Of a stretch of DNA of 32,272 nucleotides, positions 32,168 through 32,272 are shown piece by piece. The position numbers were made by a program, and so were the translations under genes. The first letter of the stretch is position 1. Each line of letters starts with the position of its first letter. Origin of the DNA: Enterococcus_E cecorum_C (lineage in GTDB: Bacteria > Bacillota > Bacilli > Lactobacillales > Enterococcaceae). Under the pieces are notes generated by a model. It had not been told where the DNA came from and did not search any database. It worked only from the letters and a program-made list of their open reading frames with translations. The stretch lies in the NCBI RefSeq assembly GCF_052119425.1, contig NZ_JBQKFH010000029.1:1-32272 (forward strand). Reading direction: 5' to 3'.

Positions 32168-32220
32168 AAGATATTTAGTGTTGTTACTCAAACGGAGGAT
32201 AACACTAAATATCTTTTTTT
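32168..32220 (+). terminator. Long hairpin with T-run on the plus strand
   Basis: AAGATATTTAGTGTT (32168-32182) pairs perfectly with 32201-32215 around an 18-base loop. On the plus strand it continues into seven T (32214-32220), an intrinsic terminator. No plus-strand gene lies to its left in the window, so it would end only a short or antisense transcript. On the minus strand it would be part of the leader of the transferase at 32080, without a T-run. Confidence 0.6.
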
Positions 32221-32272
32221 ATACTCATAATAATAGAAAAAGACATCTGTTTCCTCTATAATTAAGTCGACC

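Noticed and set aside
1..32272. CRISPR arrays, tRNA or rRNA genes, prophage genes
   Set aside because: I saw no regularly spaced repeats, cloverleaf sequences, rRNA segments or phage proteins on either strand.

Overview
The window reads as an accessory flagellar region of a low-GC Gram-positive bacterium of the Lactobacillales, most like a motile Vagococcus, Enterococcus or Carnobacterium. The evidence is a short Hag-type flagellin, FliD, FliT-like and FliS genes, strong purine-rich ribosome binding sites, very AT-rich DNA and teichoic-acid-style enzymes. The genus is a guess. Every gene I accept lies on the minus strand, so transcription runs from high to low coordinates.

Layout in the direction of transcription: (A) 32080-29454, three family-2 glycosyltransferases in one tight operon. 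(B) 29415-28382, two tandem sigma-28 promoters, the flagellin gene and a strong terminator. (C) 28340-23996, a large glycosyltransferase with a helical repeat tail, then fliD, a fliT-like gene and fliS. (D) 23950-22915, a sigma-28 promoter, a structured leader and a single acetyltransferase gene. (E) 22867-22716, a decayed fliS copy, then 22719-7938, a sigma-28 promoter, a second copy of the same leader and a long operon: beta-propeller protein, LicD/CDP-glycerol transferase fusion, glycerol-phosphate cytidylyltransferase, asparagine-synthase-like ligase, amino-acid permease, toroid-methyltransferase fusion, glycosyltransferases, UDP-GlcNAc 2-epimerase, GT-D transferase, FkbM methyltransferase, an RgpF-like pseudogene and an intact RgpF-like gene. 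(F) 7884-151, a third sigma-28 promoter and leader, then a HAD protein, a DUF4422 transferase, csrA, a CDP-alditol-type transferase, a ribulose-phosphate-3-epimerase-like protein, an IspD/TarI-like cytidylyltransferase, an alditol-phosphate dehydrogenase-like protein and a truncated propeller gene, closed by a terminator. (G) At the left edge another leader hairpin abuts the start of a gene that leaves the window.

Taken together this looks like a flagellin glycosylation island whose glycan carries phosphodiester-linked alditols (glycerol and probably a pentitol), methyl and acetyl groups and possibly an amide-linked amino acid. The most unusual points are these. The glycan operons have flagellin-type sigma-28 promoters. 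Their leaders end in terminator hairpins that abut or closely precede the start codons. Two leaders carry duplicated hairpins with an AGGAG loop, the shape bound by CsrA, while csrA itself lies inside the island. Nine otherwise unrelated enzymes carry the same small Rossmann-like 'YGAG' module at the N- or C-terminus. Functions come from motif recognition by eye; no database search was run.
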